Positions 9,874-21,874 of a stretch of DNA of 64,000 nucleotides are shown in pieces. The stretch spans positions 186,001 through 250,000 of the forward strand of contig NZ_JAHKPS010000009.1 in NCBI RefSeq assembly GCF_018860565.1, read 5' to 3'. This DNA is from Winogradskyella psychrotolerans (GTDB lineage Bacteria > Bacteroidota > Bacteroidia > Flavobacteriales > Flavobacteriaceae). The notes under the pieces were generated by a model. The model was not told where the DNA came from. It was given only the letters and a program-made list of their open reading frames with translations, and made no database searches. The first letter of the stretch is position 1. Each line of letters starts with the position of its first letter. A program made the position numbers and the translations under genes.

Positions 9874-10761
9874 TTAATACTTAATATTTCGCCATTTTTG
9901 TGAATGCATTGGCGCTATTCGGTTTAAAATATCCATTGCTTTTGTAATGTTAACATTTGGTCCTCCAGAAAGAATATCCATAATTTCATCTGCTTTAGCA
10001 TCAAAAAACACACGCATTAGAAATGAGTTTGGTCGTATACTATGTACTTTCTGTAATTCATCTAATGCAGAAATAATTTGTGTCTTTCCGTCCTTTGCGC
10101 CTTGGTTCATAATATCTAAGCCTTCAATATGATATTTATACATTGTAGATCTCATGGCTTTATATGATGGTGATAATAAATTATCTATTAACGCAAAACG
10201 CGACTGCAAACCATCTTCTAGTTTCCAGCCTTGTCCACTTAGCTGCTGCGAATAATTTGCAATTGTTTGAGCTTGTTTAAAATAATTATCTCCTCCATTA
10301 AGCTCAAACGTATCTGCATCCATTCCTAAAATCATATACACATGAAATGATAATACTGAAATTAAGTTAGATTCAAACTGGCTCTCATTAAACACTAAAT
10401 TTTGGAATTCTAAATACTGAAAATTAAAATCTCTATCATTATAATTATAAACAGGTGAACTGTAAGTTGAATTAAAAACTGGTCGAGATGATGATACTTG
10501 AAGTGAAGCCGAAAACGAATCGTTATTATAGTCTTTAACATTAATTACCATACTACAATTAATACGCTCTTGTGCTCCAAATTTTTCTCTTGTCCATTTG
10601 GTATTATTAATGAACTCTGTGAGTTGTTTTTCTAATGTTCTGAAAACAACATTATTTTCATTTCCTGTTTGTTGAGCTATAACGCTAACCGTACAATTTA
10701 ATTCTTGAGAGAATGTTACTGTTGTACATAAAAAAGCAAATAAAAAAAGTAGGTTACGCAT
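9874..10761 (-). CDS. porD: DUF4835 family protein, probable T9SS component PorD
   Basis: This 295 aa protein has a signal peptide (MRNLLFLFAFLCTTVTFS) and the mature start QELNCTVSVIAQQ typical of the DUF4835 family. The family is restricted to Bacteroidota and is named PorD in some annotations for a role in type IX secretion; that role is known only from the family. The motif FQYLEFQNLVFNESQFESNL and the LGMDADTF segment are family hallmarks. The ATG lies inside the 3' end of coaBC (8-nt overlap), so translation is coupled within the bamD-rpoZ-coaBC-porD operon. The window also encodes T9SS cargo proteins. Confidence 0.75.
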   Translation of the reverse strand: MRNLLFLFAFLCTTVTFSQELNCTVSVIAQQTGNENNVVFRTLEKQLTEFINNTKWTREKFGAQERINCSMVINVKDYNNDSFSASLQVSSSRPVFNSTYSSPVYNYNDRDFNFQYLEFQNLVFNESQFESNLISVLSFHVYMILGMDADTFELNGGDNYFKQAQTIANYSQQLSGQGWKLEDGLQSRFALIDNLLSPSYKAMRSTMYKYHIEGLDIMNQGAKDGKTQIISALDELQKVHSIRPNSFLMRVFFDAKADEIMDILSGGPNVNITKAMDILNRIAPMHSQKWRNIKY

Positions 10762-11965
10762 GTGTTTGTTTTAATATAAGTTGCATTAAATCTTCAGCCA
10801 CTTCGGTCTTAGATTTTAATTCATTTTCAATAATACTGTTAGAAGATGTTATAAATGTAACTTTATTTGTTGACACCCCAAAACCTGCTCCTTTATCTTG
10901 TAATGAGTTTAGTACAATAAGATCTAAATTCTTAGACTTTAATTTACCTTTGGCATGTTCTAACTCATTATTTGTTTCTAAAGCAAAACCGACTAAAAAT
11001 TGGTCTTTTTTTATCTCTCCAAGAGATTTTAAAATATCTTTTGTCTTTTCTAACTCAATAGTAAACGTTGTTTCTTTCTTTTTTATTTTCTGAGTGGCAA
11101 CATTCTTTGGTCTATAGTCTGCAACAGCTGCCGAAAGAATAGCAATATCTGAAGTATTAAAATGTTTATGAACTTCAGTATACATGTCTTCTGCACTAAC
11201 TACAGGTTTTACTGTTACAAAGTTATCTGCTAATTTTTGATGTGTTGGACCAGTAACTAAAATTACCTGAGCACCTAATTTTGATGCTGCTTTTGCAATT
11301 TCAAATCCCATTTTTCCGCTAGAATGATTACCAATAAACCTAACAGGATCTATGGCTTCATAAGTAGGGCCAGCTGTTATTAAAACACGTTTTCCTCTTA
11401 AAGGTAATTGCTCTAGAATATCTTTTTCAATAAAACTAACAATGTCTTCTGGTTCTGCCATACGACCTTCTCCAACCAAACCACTAGCGAGTTCACCAGT
11501 ACCTGCAGGAATGAGTTGATTTCCGTATGATGTTAGCTTGTCAAAAGATGTTTTGGTAGAATGATGCTTATACATATCTAAATCCATAGCAGGAGCAAAA
11601 TAGACAGGGCATTTTGCAGAAAGATAAGTTGCTAATAAAATATTATCACAAACACCATTTGCCATTTTAGCCATAGTATTTGCTGTAGCAGGTGCTATAA
11701 CAAACAAATCAGCCCAAAGAGCTAAATCGACATGATTGTTCCAGACTTGGTTATTATCTTCTTCATCTGTAAAAGATGAATACACCGGATTTTTAGATAA
11801 TGTAGAAAGGGTAAGTGGAGTTACAAACTCTTTAGAAGCAGGCGTCATAACGACTTTTACGTTAGCGCCTGCTTTAATAAATAATCTGACTAAACTAGCA
11901 GATTTATATGCGGCAATACCAGCAGTAATGCCCAATAAAATATTTTTATCCTTTAGAATAGACAT
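10754..11965 (-). CDS. coaBC: Bifunctional phosphopantothenoylcysteine decarboxylase / phosphopantothenate-cysteine ligase
   Basis: CoaBC joins cysteine to 4'-phosphopantothenate and decarboxylates the product to 4'-phosphopantetheine. Residues 1-180 are the flavoprotein CoaC half, with NNHVDLALWAD carrying the catalytic His and MANGVCDNILLA carrying the reactive Cys. Residues 190-403 are the CoaB half, beginning VLITAGPTYEAIDPVRFI with the HSSGKMG nucleotide-binding segment. The 403 aa length is normal for the fused enzyme. It follows rpoZ by 13 nt and overlaps porD by 8 nt, so it sits in the middle of an operon. Confidence 0.96.
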   Translation of the reverse strand: MSILKDKNILLGITAGIAAYKSASLVRLFIKAGANVKVVMTPASKEFVTPLTLSTLSKNPVYSSFTDEEDNNQVWNNHVDLALWADLFVIAPATANTMAKMANGVCDNILLATYLSAKCPVYFAPAMDLDMYKHHSTKTSFDKLTSYGNQLIPAGTGELASGLVGEGRMAEPEDIVSFIEKDILEQLPLRGKRVLITAGPTYEAIDPVRFIGNHSSGKMGFEIAKAASKLGAQVILVTGPTHQKLADNFVTVKPVVSAEDMYTEVHKHFNTSDIAILSAAVADYRPKNVATQKIKKKETTFTIELEKTKDILKSLGEIKKDQFLVGFALETNNELEHAKGKLKSKNLDLIVLNSLQDKGAGFGVSTNKVTFITSSNSIIENELKSKTEVAEDLMQLILKQTHA

Positions 11966-11978
11966 CTAAGGTTTTTAT

Positions 11979-12305
11979 TTATGGCTGAGGGTCATCAGTA
12001 TTTCTGTGATAAATCTTATCATCTAACCACTCTTTAACAGCTAAAGAATGTGGCTTTGGTAATTTTTCATAAAACTTAGACACTTCTATTTGTTCTTTGT
12101 TTTCAAAAATTTCTTCAAGACTATCATTGTAAGTTGCAAACTCTTCTAGCTTGTCAATTAACTCACGTCTAATATCTGTATTAATTTGCTCAGCACGTCT
12201 AGAAATTACAGAAATAGCTTCATAGATATTATCTGTTGCTGCATCAATTTCGTTTCTGTCGTAAGTAATAGTACTTACAGGTGCATCTGTCTTTTTTAAA
12301 TCCAT
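11979..12305 (-). CDS. rpoZ: RNA polymerase omega subunit (Bacteroidota type)
   Basis: This 108 aa protein has the conserved omega core: DAATDNIYEAISVISRRA followed by the short ELIDKLEEFATY helix. Omega assists assembly and stability of RNA polymerase by clamping beta prime. The position between bamD and coaBC is the usual one in Bacteroidota. The acidic, charged C-terminal tail is typical of this phylum. The spacing to bamD is 11 nt and to coaBC 13 nt, which supports one transcript. Confidence 0.88.
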   Translation of the reverse strand: MDLKKTDAPVSTITYDRNEIDAATDNIYEAISVISRRAEQINTDIRRELIDKLEEFATYNDSLEEIFENKEQIEVSKFYEKLPKPHSLAVKEWLDDKIYHRNTDDPQP

Positions 12306-12316
12306 CGTTATAATGT

Positions 12317-13129
12317 TTAACTTTTAGTAGTAAACGTATTTAATTCTTGTTCTAATTCTTGTTTTTGTATCTTCGCGTCTTCCATATGTTCTGAATTTGG
12401 ATACGCTTTTTCTAATGCGTTGTAATAGGCTAAAGCGTCTTTTAAACGTTTTTCCTTCAAATAATCTACACTTAATATCGCTAATTTGTAAGCAGAATCA
12501 AATCTGTAATAAAAAACTTCGCTTCTTAAAGAAGATCCTGGAAATTCAAGCAACATATTATTAAATGATTTAATAGCCGCACCATAATCGCCACTATAAC
12601 CACCTATTAAATTGTATTGCATAGCTATTTCAAAAGCTTTTTTCTCTAATTTGAAATCTAACTCTTTAATTAATGCATTTGCTTCTGCTAAATATTTAGA
12701 ATTAGGATAAACATTTACAAATAATTGTAATTTTTCAATAGCTTCTACCGTTTCTTTCTGTTCTTTAGAATAAACAGGCGAATTGAAGTAATAGCCTTTA
12801 GCAGATAGGAAAGCAGCTTCTTCTGCTTTTTCACTCTGCGGGTAAATATCTGTAAACTTATCTAAATGATAACTTGCAATGTAATAATCTCCTAAGTGAT
12901 AAGAGCACATTGCATGCATATAGGTTAATTTTTCAGCTTGTGGTTTCCCTCTATACTTCTGAAGAATTTGTTCACATAATCTAAAAGATTTGCTCCATTT
13001 TCCAGCATCGTATAGCTCAGTTGCCATTTCAAACTTTGCGGCAGTATCTTCAGATTTTAATGTTTTCTGAAAATCACTACACGAAATAAGTAGTACACTA
13101 ACAAGTAGTATGTAAAGTCCTCTCTTCAT
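12317..13129 (-). CDS. bamD: Outer membrane assembly lipoprotein BamD
   Basis: BamD is the essential lipoprotein partner of BamA in beta-barrel insertion at the outer membrane. The start used is the ATG at 13129, which gives MKRGLYILLVSVLLISC with a clean lipobox (LISC). An in-frame start 30 nt upstream would put extra residues before the signal peptide. The mature part consists of TPR-like helical repeats, for example YDAGKWSKSFRLCEQILQKY and SEKAEEAAFLSAKGYY, as expected for the family. It is the promoter-proximal gene of the bamD-rpoZ-coaBC-porD cluster. Confidence 0.92.
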   Translation of the reverse strand: MKRGLYILLVSVLLISCSDFQKTLKSEDTAAKFEMATELYDAGKWSKSFRLCEQILQKYRGKPQAEKLTYMHAMCSYHLGDYYIASYHLDKFTDIYPQSEKAEEAAFLSAKGYYFNSPVYSKEQKETVEAIEKLQLFVNVYPNSKYLAEANALIKELDFKLEKKAFEIAMQYNLIGGYSGDYGAAIKSFNNMLLEFPGSSLRSEVFYYRFDSAYKLAILSVDYLKEKRLKDALAYYNALEKAYPNSEHMEDAKIQKQELEQELNTFTTKS

Positions 13130-13236
13130 AAATTTTAAACAGAATGCAAAAGTAAGCATTATTAACGGATTTAAAAAAAATTATTATATGCTAAAGTAAG
13201 TGATGTTATTATGCTAAAAACCTATTTATATAAAGT

Positions 13237-14121
13237 TTAACTTTTCCCTAATGACTTCAACTCTTTTTTAATCATTTCTTTGAGCTGATCTGTAGCTTCT
13301 ACAAGCGGTAAACGCACATGTGATTTTGAAATATTTAACACTTCTAAAACTGCTTTTATACCTGAAGGGTTATTTTCAGAAAATATTAACCCTGTAATAG
13401 GCATTAATTTAAAATGAATATCATAAGCTTCTTTTGCTTTACGAGCAATACCTAAGCGTATCATTTCAGAAAACTCTTTTGGCAGTGCTTGTCCTATAAC
13501 AGAGATAACACCTGAACCACCAGCTAAGGCAACACCCAATGCTAAATCGTCATCACCAGATAACACTAAAAAGTCTTTTGGTTTACTTCGTAATAATTCT
13601 AAATATTGGTGTACATTATTACCCGCTTCTTTAATAGCAACTATATTATCAAAATCTTTTGCCAATCTAAAAGTAGTTTCTGGCAACATGTTAGACGATG
13701 TTCTTCCTGGTACGTTATATAAAATTATTGGTTTTGGCGACACTTCTGCAATAGCTTTAAAATGCTGATAAACACCTTCTTGAGTTGGTTTACTATAATA
13801 AGGAGAAACCGATAGAATTCCATCAATAGCAGAAAAATCTGTAGCTTTTATTTCAGCTACAACTTCTGCTGTATTATTTCCTCCAATACCTAAAACTAAT
13901 GGTAATCTTCCATTATTTACCTTAGCTATAAATACTATTAATTGTTTTTTCTCTTCAGCGGTAACAGTTACACTTTCTCCTGTGGTTCCGCTTATCACTA
14001 AATAATCTGTACCGTTGGCAATATTGTATTCTACCAAACGCTCTAAAGCATCAAAATCAATACTTAAATCAGCGTTAAAAGGTGTGATTAATGCTACACC
14101 AGTTCCTATAAATTTGGTCAT
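13237..14121 (-). CDS. dapA: 4-hydroxy-tetrahydrodipicolinate synthase
   Basis: DapA condenses pyruvate with aspartate semialdehyde, the first committed step of lysine and diaminopimelate synthesis. The 294 aa TIM barrel has the SGTTGE loop, the catalytic Tyr in LYNVPGRTS and the Schiff-base Lys in VAIKEAGN. The dihydrodipicolinate epimerase dapF, a later enzyme in the same pathway, lies at 33 kb. The ATG overlaps the stop of the DUF6913 gene by one base, so both are translated from one message. Confidence 0.96.
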   Translation of the reverse strand: MTKFIGTGVALITPFNADLSIDFDALERLVEYNIANGTDYLVISGTTGESVTVTAEEKKQLIVFIAKVNNGRLPLVLGIGGNNTAEVVAEIKATDFSAIDGILSVSPYYSKPTQEGVYQHFKAIAEVSPKPIILYNVPGRTSSNMLPETTFRLAKDFDNIVAIKEAGNNVHQYLELLRSKPKDFLVLSGDDDLALGVALAGGSGVISVIGQALPKEFSEMIRLGIARKAKEAYDIHFKLMPITGLIFSENNPSGIKAVLEVLNISKSHVRLPLVEATDQLKEMIKKELKSLGKS

Positions 14122-14639
14122 TATATTTTTTTTAAAATGTTTAAGTATTTTTTTAATTCTTGTTTAAAAATATTGATATCCTTTAACTCTACGTCAATTA
14201 TTAAATCATACAAACGTTCATCTTCATTAGAAATTCCTACTTTTAAATTGGCTTTTGAAGCTGCAGTTATAAGGTTTAATTGCAATACAGGATTTTTATA
14301 AAAGCAAAGCAACATATCATAAGGCTCATTAATAAAATCTTCTAAGTCGATATTTTTTATTTTTCCTTTCCACCCAAAATCTTTTGGACTAAAATGTGCG
14401 TTCCATTGGTTATACTCTAACTTATCATCCATAGTAAAGGCTACAATTTTATGCTTTGGAGACGTTAATCCCAATTCTTTAAAATAAACTCTAAACACTT
14501 CAAATTCATGAAATTCGCTAGCATTAAGTAATACTGCAATTGTCTTTATTTTATTGTTGTTTACCGTAGGTTTACGCTCTGTCAACAATTTGTTCACATA
14601 TTTTCGATTTGATTTTTCTTTAAATGCTTTTAAAATCAT
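14121..14639 (-). CDS. DUF6913-type protein linked to dapA
   Basis: This is a 172 aa cytoplasmic protein without a signal peptide. It contains [18 protein letters not shown] and the segment [20 protein letters not shown], which resemble a small alpha/beta domain. It matches what is annotated as DUF6913 in flavobacteria, where it commonly precedes dapA. No function is known. It overlaps dapA by one base, and its 5' end faces the divergent 5'-nucleotidase-half lipoprotein gene. The 71 bp between the two starts must hold both promoters. Confidence 0.7.
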   Translation of the reverse strand: MILKAFKEKSNRKYVNKLLTERKPTVNNNKIKTIAVLLNASEFHEFEVFRVYFKELGLTSPKHKIVAFTMDDKLEYNQWNAHFSPKDFGWKGKIKNIDLEDFINEPYDMLLCFYKNPVLQLNLITAASKANLKVGISNEDERLYDLIIDVELKDINIFKQELKKYLNILKKI

Positions 14640-14710
14640 TTATCTTTAGCCTTTGTGCAAATTTAAGAAAAGCACTCACATTTTATTACAAACTCCTTAT
14701 AAGTTATTCA

Positions 14711-15469
14711 ATGACTATTAAACATATTTTAAAACTCGGTATTCTGCTGCTCATATTTTCTTGTGCATCAACAAAAATTTCAAAGATTGAAGGTAAGCGT
14801 CTTGAAATTGACGACACGCTTAAACCTAATCTGGCCATTGAAAATTTTATTAAACCTTATCGTGAACACGTTAATAAAAATATGGATAGTGTTATTTCTT
14901 ATGCTAAAGAAACCTACACCAAAACTGATGGTGATTACAATACTGCAATTGGAAATTTAATGGCTGACGCCGTTTATACTGAAAGCAATCTTGTATTTAA
15001 TAAGAGAACAGGAAAGGACATAGATTTTGTTTTACTTAATCACGGAGGTATACGTTCTATCATTTCTAAAGGAAATATAACAATACGAACAGCATACGAA
15101 ATTATGCCTTTTGAAAATTCTGTAATCGTAACCGCTATAAAAGGCAAACAAGTTAATGAAATGATGACATATCTTTCTAAATCCAAACGCGCGCACCCTG
15201 TTTCTAATCAACTACAGTTAGTATTAGATAAAAACGGCGCTATTAGTTCTGCTACAGTTCACGGAGAACCGATAGACGAATCAAAAACCTATTATGTAGC
15301 TACTAATGACTACCTCTATAATGGCGGAGATGGCATGGTGTTTTTTAAGCCTAATGAAAACACTTATGTCTTAAATTATAAAATTAGAGATGTCTTAATT
15401 GACAATTTCAAGAAGAAAGACACATTAAACCCAAAACGCGACCAACGCTTTATACAATTAAAGGATTAA
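14711..15469 (+). CDS. 5'-nucleotidase C-terminal domain lipoprotein
   Basis: This 252 aa lipoprotein starts at the ATG at 14711 (MTIKHILKLGILLLIFSC, lipobox IFSC). A longer in-frame start would overlap the divergent gene and precede the signal peptide. The mature part is the substrate-binding half of UshA-type 5'-nucleotidases: NHGGIRSIISKG, then the adenine-stacking-type region YEIMPFENSV, and YVATNDYLYNGGDGM near the end. It lacks the metallophosphatase half, which is encoded as the next gene 89 nt downstream. It probably acts in the periplasm or on an outer-membrane surface in nucleotide salvage. Confidence 0.88.
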   Translation: MTIKHILKLGILLLIFSCASTKISKIEGKRLEIDDTLKPNLAIENFIKPYREHVNKNMDSVISYAKETYTKTDGDYNTAIGNLMADAVYTESNLVFNKRTGKDIDFVLLNHGGIRSIISKGNITIRTAYEIMPFENSVIVTAIKGKQVNEMMTYLSKSKRAHPVSNQLQLVLDKNGAISSATVHGEPIDESKTYYVATNDYLYNGGDGMVFFKPNENTYVLNYKIRDVLIDNFKKKDTLNPKRDQRFIQLKD

Positions 15470-15558
15470 GACACCAACTGCACACAAAAAGCTATCACCT
15501 TTGAAATAGGCAATAGAAAAGCGCAAGTGAATGTTAAAAACCAATAAACACAAGACAC

Positions 15559-16473
15559 GTGAAAAGAAGACAATTTATACAAAAATCTACAGCAGCAACA
15601 GCTCTAGCTAGTATTGGAGGCTTAAGCTTACAATCCTTTAGTCCTTCCAAAACAAAAAAAATAACAATACTACATACCAACGATGTGCATAGTCATATTG
15701 ACCCTTTTGGACCAGATGATGGCAGAAATGCTAATAAAGGAGGTGTTGCTAGACGTGCCACTTTAGTCGACTCTATAAGACAAGACAATCCTAACACCTT
15801 ACTATTAGATGCAGGTGATATTTTTCAAGGAACACCTTACTTTAATTACTATGGAGGCGAATTAGAATTTAAACTAATGAGCATGCTAAAATATGATTTA
15901 GCAACTATTGGTAATCATGATTTTGACAATGGCATTGACGGTCTTTATGCTCAAATTCCTCATGCAAAGTTTGATTTTGTCTCAGCCAACTACGATTTTT
16001 CAAATACAGTAATGGACACACATGTTAAACCTTATAAAATCTTTATAAAAGATGGGATTAAGATTGGCGTTTTTGGACTTGGAATTAAACTTGACGGCTT
16101 AGTCGATAAGAACATGTATAAAGAAACTGTTTATCATCATCCCATTGAAATTGCTCAAGATATGTCTCGTATTTTAAAAGAAGAACAAGGGTGTGATTTG
16201 GTGATATGTTTATCTCATATTGGCTATTACTACAAAAATGCTCCAGATAAAGTTAGCGACATTACCTTGGCAAGAGCCACAAAAGATATTGATCTTATTA
16301 TTGGAGGACATACACACACCTTTTTACCAAAACCAACCATTGAAAAAAACAGTATAGGAAAAAATGTGCTTGTCAATCAAGTTGGAGCCTATGGCTTGTA
16401 TCTCGGTAAAATTGACTTTTATTTTGAACCCGGTAAAAAAGTCTCATCTGAAGGAGCTTCAATTATAGTTTAG
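15559..16473 (+). CDS. 5'-nucleotidase metallophosphatase domain protein with Tat signal
   Basis: This 304 aa protein starts at GTG (15559). Its N-terminus KRRQFIQKS followed by a weakly hydrophobic stretch is a twin-arginine signal. The calcineurin-like fold motifs are all present: HTNDVHSHI, DAGDIFQGTPYF, GNHDFDNG, CLSHIGY and GGHTHTF. It is the catalytic half of a UshA-type nucleotidase, lacking the C-terminal substrate domain found in the preceding gene. The two probably form one activity in the cell envelope, dephosphorylating extracellular nucleotides. Tat export suggests metal loading in the cytoplasm. Confidence 0.9.
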   Translation: MKRRQFIQKSTAATALASIGGLSLQSFSPSKTKKITILHTNDVHSHIDPFGPDDGRNANKGGVARRATLVDSIRQDNPNTLLLDAGDIFQGTPYFNYYGGELEFKLMSMLKYDLATIGNHDFDNGIDGLYAQIPHAKFDFVSANYDFSNTVMDTHVKPYKIFIKDGIKIGVFGLGIKLDGLVDKNMYKETVYHHPIEIAQDMSRILKEEQGCDLVICLSHIGYYYKNAPDKVSDITLARATKDIDLIIGGHTHTFLPKPTIEKNSIGKNVLVNQVGAYGLYLGKIDFYFEPGKKVSSEGASIIV

Positions 16474-16484
16474 CACCCTAAAAA

Positions 16485-17225
16485 TCAAACCTCTACACTA
16501 TCATCTGAATATAATGGAATTGGATCAGTAACGATATGTTGAGATTGCATATAGTAAAACACAAATGCAACCACTAAGAAAAACGAATAAACATAACCTA
16601 AACTATTATCATCATCCAAAATATAGAAGTAGGCTAATTGCATAATTTCTGAAAAGACAATAAATATAGAACCTATTAAAAACAGCATTGATTTATTATT
16701 ATTCCTATACATGTAATTAATTAAAGCCATAGATAAAAGTATCATTACCACAGAGTTGTACGCAAACTCTAGCGTATACTCATAATAATTAAAAACATTT
16801 TCTGTTGTGCTTGATATTAATGATACACAAAAAACATCTAAAACAACCAATACTATTACCGGAATAGCTAATTCTGAAAAAACTGTTTTGAGATTTAATT
16901 GAAGTAACATTTTAATTATAAGAAAACCATAAGAAGCAATACTTAGAATATTAGATATGTAATACAAATAATCTGTTTGTCCTTCCTTGAGATCTGGACT
17001 ATACCAAGTAATATAACCTAATACTTGCGCAATGGTAAAAACCACTAAAAACAACAAAAACAATTTTGACTTATGTTTTGTCCATCCTATATATAGCCAT
17101 GTGAGTAATATAAACGATATAGCTCCAACAGTATCACCTTCTACTTCTAAAGCAAAACCTTGAAGTAAAACGTAGAGGCCACCTAAGAGCAATAATACTA
17201 CCTTTATAATTTTTTTTATTAACAT
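16485..17225 (-). CDS. Multi-pass membrane protein of unknown function
   Basis: This 246 aa protein is hydrophobic almost throughout, with about seven or eight predicted membrane helices and a short acidic cytoplasmic tail (YSDDSVEV). I recognise no catalytic motif. The general look is that of small YhhN-like or sensor-type membrane proteins, but I cannot assign a family. It is convergent with the nucleotidase gene 11 nt away and stands apart from ligA by about 100 nt. Confidence 0.6.
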   Translation of the reverse strand: MLIKKIIKVVLLLLGGLYVLLQGFALEVEGDTVGAISFILLTWLYIGWTKHKSKLFLLFLVVFTIAQVLGYITWYSPDLKEGQTDYLYYISNILSIASYGFLIIKMLLQLNLKTVFSELAIPVIVLVVLDVFCVSLISSTTENVFNYYEYTLEFAYNSVVMILLSMALINYMYRNNNKSMLFLIGSIFIVFSEIMQLAYFYILDDDNSLGYVYSFFLVVAFVFYYMQSQHIVTDPIPLYSDDSVEV

Positions 17226-17328
17226 TAATTAATCCCTTATTAACGGTAGCAAATATAAACAATTTTTTTACACTTTAACGTATTAAACAAGCATTTCATC
17301 GAATAAATAGCCTTTTTTATGTAAGAAT

Positions 17329-19997
<2,669 letters not shown>

Positions 19998-19998
19998 A

Positions 19999-20871
19999 TT
20001 ATCCTTTCTCACCTTTCAACATTCTATCATTCCCATTCAAATCTTTGAGCAACTCAATCGCTTCAAAATTGGCATCTATTAATAACTGCTGCGTTTCTTC
20101 CCCAAGATATTGGTTAATTTCAAAATATAAGCTCCCTTTATCTTTTAACTTTTTAATCGCAAAATTGGTAATCGCTTTGTAAAATAACAACGGATTACCA
20201 TCTTCTACAAACAGAGCCAAATGCGGTTCATTATCTAAAACGTTAGGCTTAATTTCTTCTTTTTCCAAGTTTCTTACATATGGTGGATTGGAAACAATGA
20301 TATCAAAATTAGATTCCGCTTCAAATGCTAAATGACAAGTATCATCTAAAATACTAGCCTCAATAAAATTAATGTCAACCTTATTGATTTCTGCATTTTG
20401 TTTAGCAATCTTTAACGCTTCTTTACTCACATCCAAAGCATAAACTTTGGCATTAGGCAAGTTTTTAGCAAGAGCAATCGCTATACATCCCGATCCTGTT
20501 CCAATATCTAGGATTATCACAGGTTTATCAACTACAAGCGACGTCACAGAACGAATAATTAAATCCACTAACTCTTCTGTTTCTGGTCTCGGAATCAATA
20601 CATTTTTATTCACCTTAAATGGTAATCCGAAGAATTCAGTTTCACCTAAGATATACTGAATAGGTTTTTGCTGTTTTAAATCCTCTAAAACTTTAAAAAA
20701 CGTATCCGTTTCAGGTTTAGTGATTGCTAATCCTGGCTCTAAAGTCAACTGTATTCTTGGCACATTCAAATAATGTTCTGTGCATAAATAGAAAAAACTA
20801 TCGACTTCATGCTTACCGTAAATAGCATCTAATTCAATATGAAATATATGTTGAAGTTCTTTTAAAACCAT
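19999..20871 (-). CDS. prmC: Peptide chain release factor N5-glutamine methyltransferase
   Basis: PrmC methylates the glutamine of the GGQ motif in release factors RF1 and RF2 with SAM. The 290 aa protein has the helical N-terminal domain, the linker QKPIQYILGETEFFG and LIPRPETEELV. The SAM motif is ILDIGTGSGCIAIALA, and NPPYV is the glutamine-binding active site. It is the first gene of the prmC-lipoprotein-ligA set and follows the GNAT gene by 3 nt. Confidence 0.95.
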   Translation of the reverse strand: MVLKELQHIFHIELDAIYGKHEVDSFFYLCTEHYLNVPRIQLTLEPGLAITKPETDTFFKVLEDLKQQKPIQYILGETEFFGLPFKVNKNVLIPRPETEELVDLIIRSVTSLVVDKPVIILDIGTGSGCIAIALAKNLPNAKVYALDVSKEALKIAKQNAEINKVDINFIEASILDDTCHLAFEAESNFDIIVSNPPYVRNLEKEEIKPNVLDNEPHLALFVEDGNPLLFYKAITNFAIKKLKDKGSLYFEINQYLGEETQQLLIDANFEAIELLKDLNGNDRMLKGEKG

Positions 20872-20874
20872 TAT

Positions 20875-21366
20875 TTACAAATCTTTAAGCATCCAAACGG
20901 TACACGAATAATGCCCTGTATCTCCCATTGGTTTTTCAATAGACTTAAACCCCACTTTTTTATATAATTTACTAGCATCCTCCATATATGGTAAGGTTTC
21001 TAAATAGCATTGTTCAAAACCAGATTGCTTAGCAAAATCTAAACATGTATTCATCATTTCGCTTCCTAAACCTTTGCCTCTGACTTCTTGCATAAAATAC
21101 ATCTTTTGTAATTCGCACACATTACCTTCGTAATGATCTAAAGGCGAAATTCCTGCACCTCCAATGATATCGTTACCGCGTTCAACTACAAAATACGCTT
21201 TCTTAGACTGGCTGTACGTTTCTGTCATACAATCTAAGGCTGTATCTTCATAAGCTGTACCTACTTTTGGCACTCCCATTTCTATTAAAACACTCCGAAT
21301 TGCTCTAGCAATTTTAGGATTGTCCTTGGCTTCAATTTCTCGAATAACAATAGTATCTTTACGCAC
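20875..21366 (-). CDS. GNAT family N-acetyltransferase
   Basis: This 163 aa protein starts at a GTG at 21366 (reading RKDTIVIREIEAKD). The longer open frame would run through the divergent LEA-type gene, so I reject it. The acetyl-CoA-binding motif is LQKMYFMQEVRGKGLGSEMM, followed by YLETLPYMEDASKLYKKVGF. These residues fit the GNAT fold. The substrate is unknown. It ends 3 nt before prmC, so it may be part of that operon; only 49 bp separate its start from the divergent plus-strand gene. Confidence 0.82.
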   Translation of the reverse strand: MRKDTIVIREIEAKDNPKIARAIRSVLIEMGVPKVGTAYEDTALDCMTETYSQSKKAYFVVERGNDIIGGAGISPLDHYEGNVCELQKMYFMQEVRGKGLGSEMMNTCLDFAKQSGFEQCYLETLPYMEDASKLYKKVGFKSIEKPMGDTGHYSCTVWMLKDL

Positions 21367-21415
21367 TAAATTCTCTTTTTTAGACAAAACCAAAAATACA
21401 TATAAAAACAATTTT

Positions 21416-21874
21416 ATGTTTAAAAGACTCATAATGTTTTCCTTAATTTTTACATTACTTTTCAACTGCTCTTTTACAAAAAAACCAGAGTTTGTTAGAC
21501 TAGAGGATTTTGAGGTTGTCGACTCCAATTCTAAAAACATAACGATTAGAGCGGAAGCTTTGTTTCTAAATAAAAATGATGTTGGCGGAACTTTAAAAAC
21601 AGACGATCTTAAAGTCTATATTAACGAATTAGAATTGGCATCAGTAGTTTCAGAAGAATTCGATGTCCCTAAACGAGAGAAATTTACCATTCCGTTGACT
21701 ATTAAGGTTGAAACCGATAGTTTTACAAATGACAAAAATCTCGGAAGCCTATTAGGCAGTTTAATTTTACAAAAGTTAAAAGTGCATATTAAAGGCGAAA
21801 TTAAATATAAAATTATGGGGTATTCGTCAACATACTCTATAGATGAAATCCAAGATGTAAAAATAAAATTGTAA
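21416..21874 (+). CDS. LEA type 2-like putative lipoprotein
   Basis: This 152 aa protein starts at the ATG at 21416. It has a hydrophobic signal ending in LLFNCSF, a plausible lipobox. The mature part resembles the LEA14/WHy beta sandwich: ITIRAEALFLNKNDVGGTL and FTIPLTIKVETDS, with an alternating hydrophobic pattern. Such proteins occur as small envelope lipoproteins in flavobacteria and have no defined role. The stop TAA is followed at once by the TTG start of ribD, so the two are probably co-transcribed. Confidence 0.7.
   Translation: MFKRLIMFSLIFTLLFNCSFTKKPEFVRLEDFEVVDSNSKNITIRAEALFLNKNDVGGTLKTDDLKVYINELELASVVSEEFDVPKREKFTIPLTIKVETDSFTNDKNLGSLLGSLILQKLKVHIKGEIKYKIMGYSSTYSIDEIQDVKIKL

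Noticed and set aside
21367-21540. N-terminal extension of the GNAT gene
   Set aside because: It would overlap the first 125 bases of the divergent LEA-type gene and lacks GNAT sequence.
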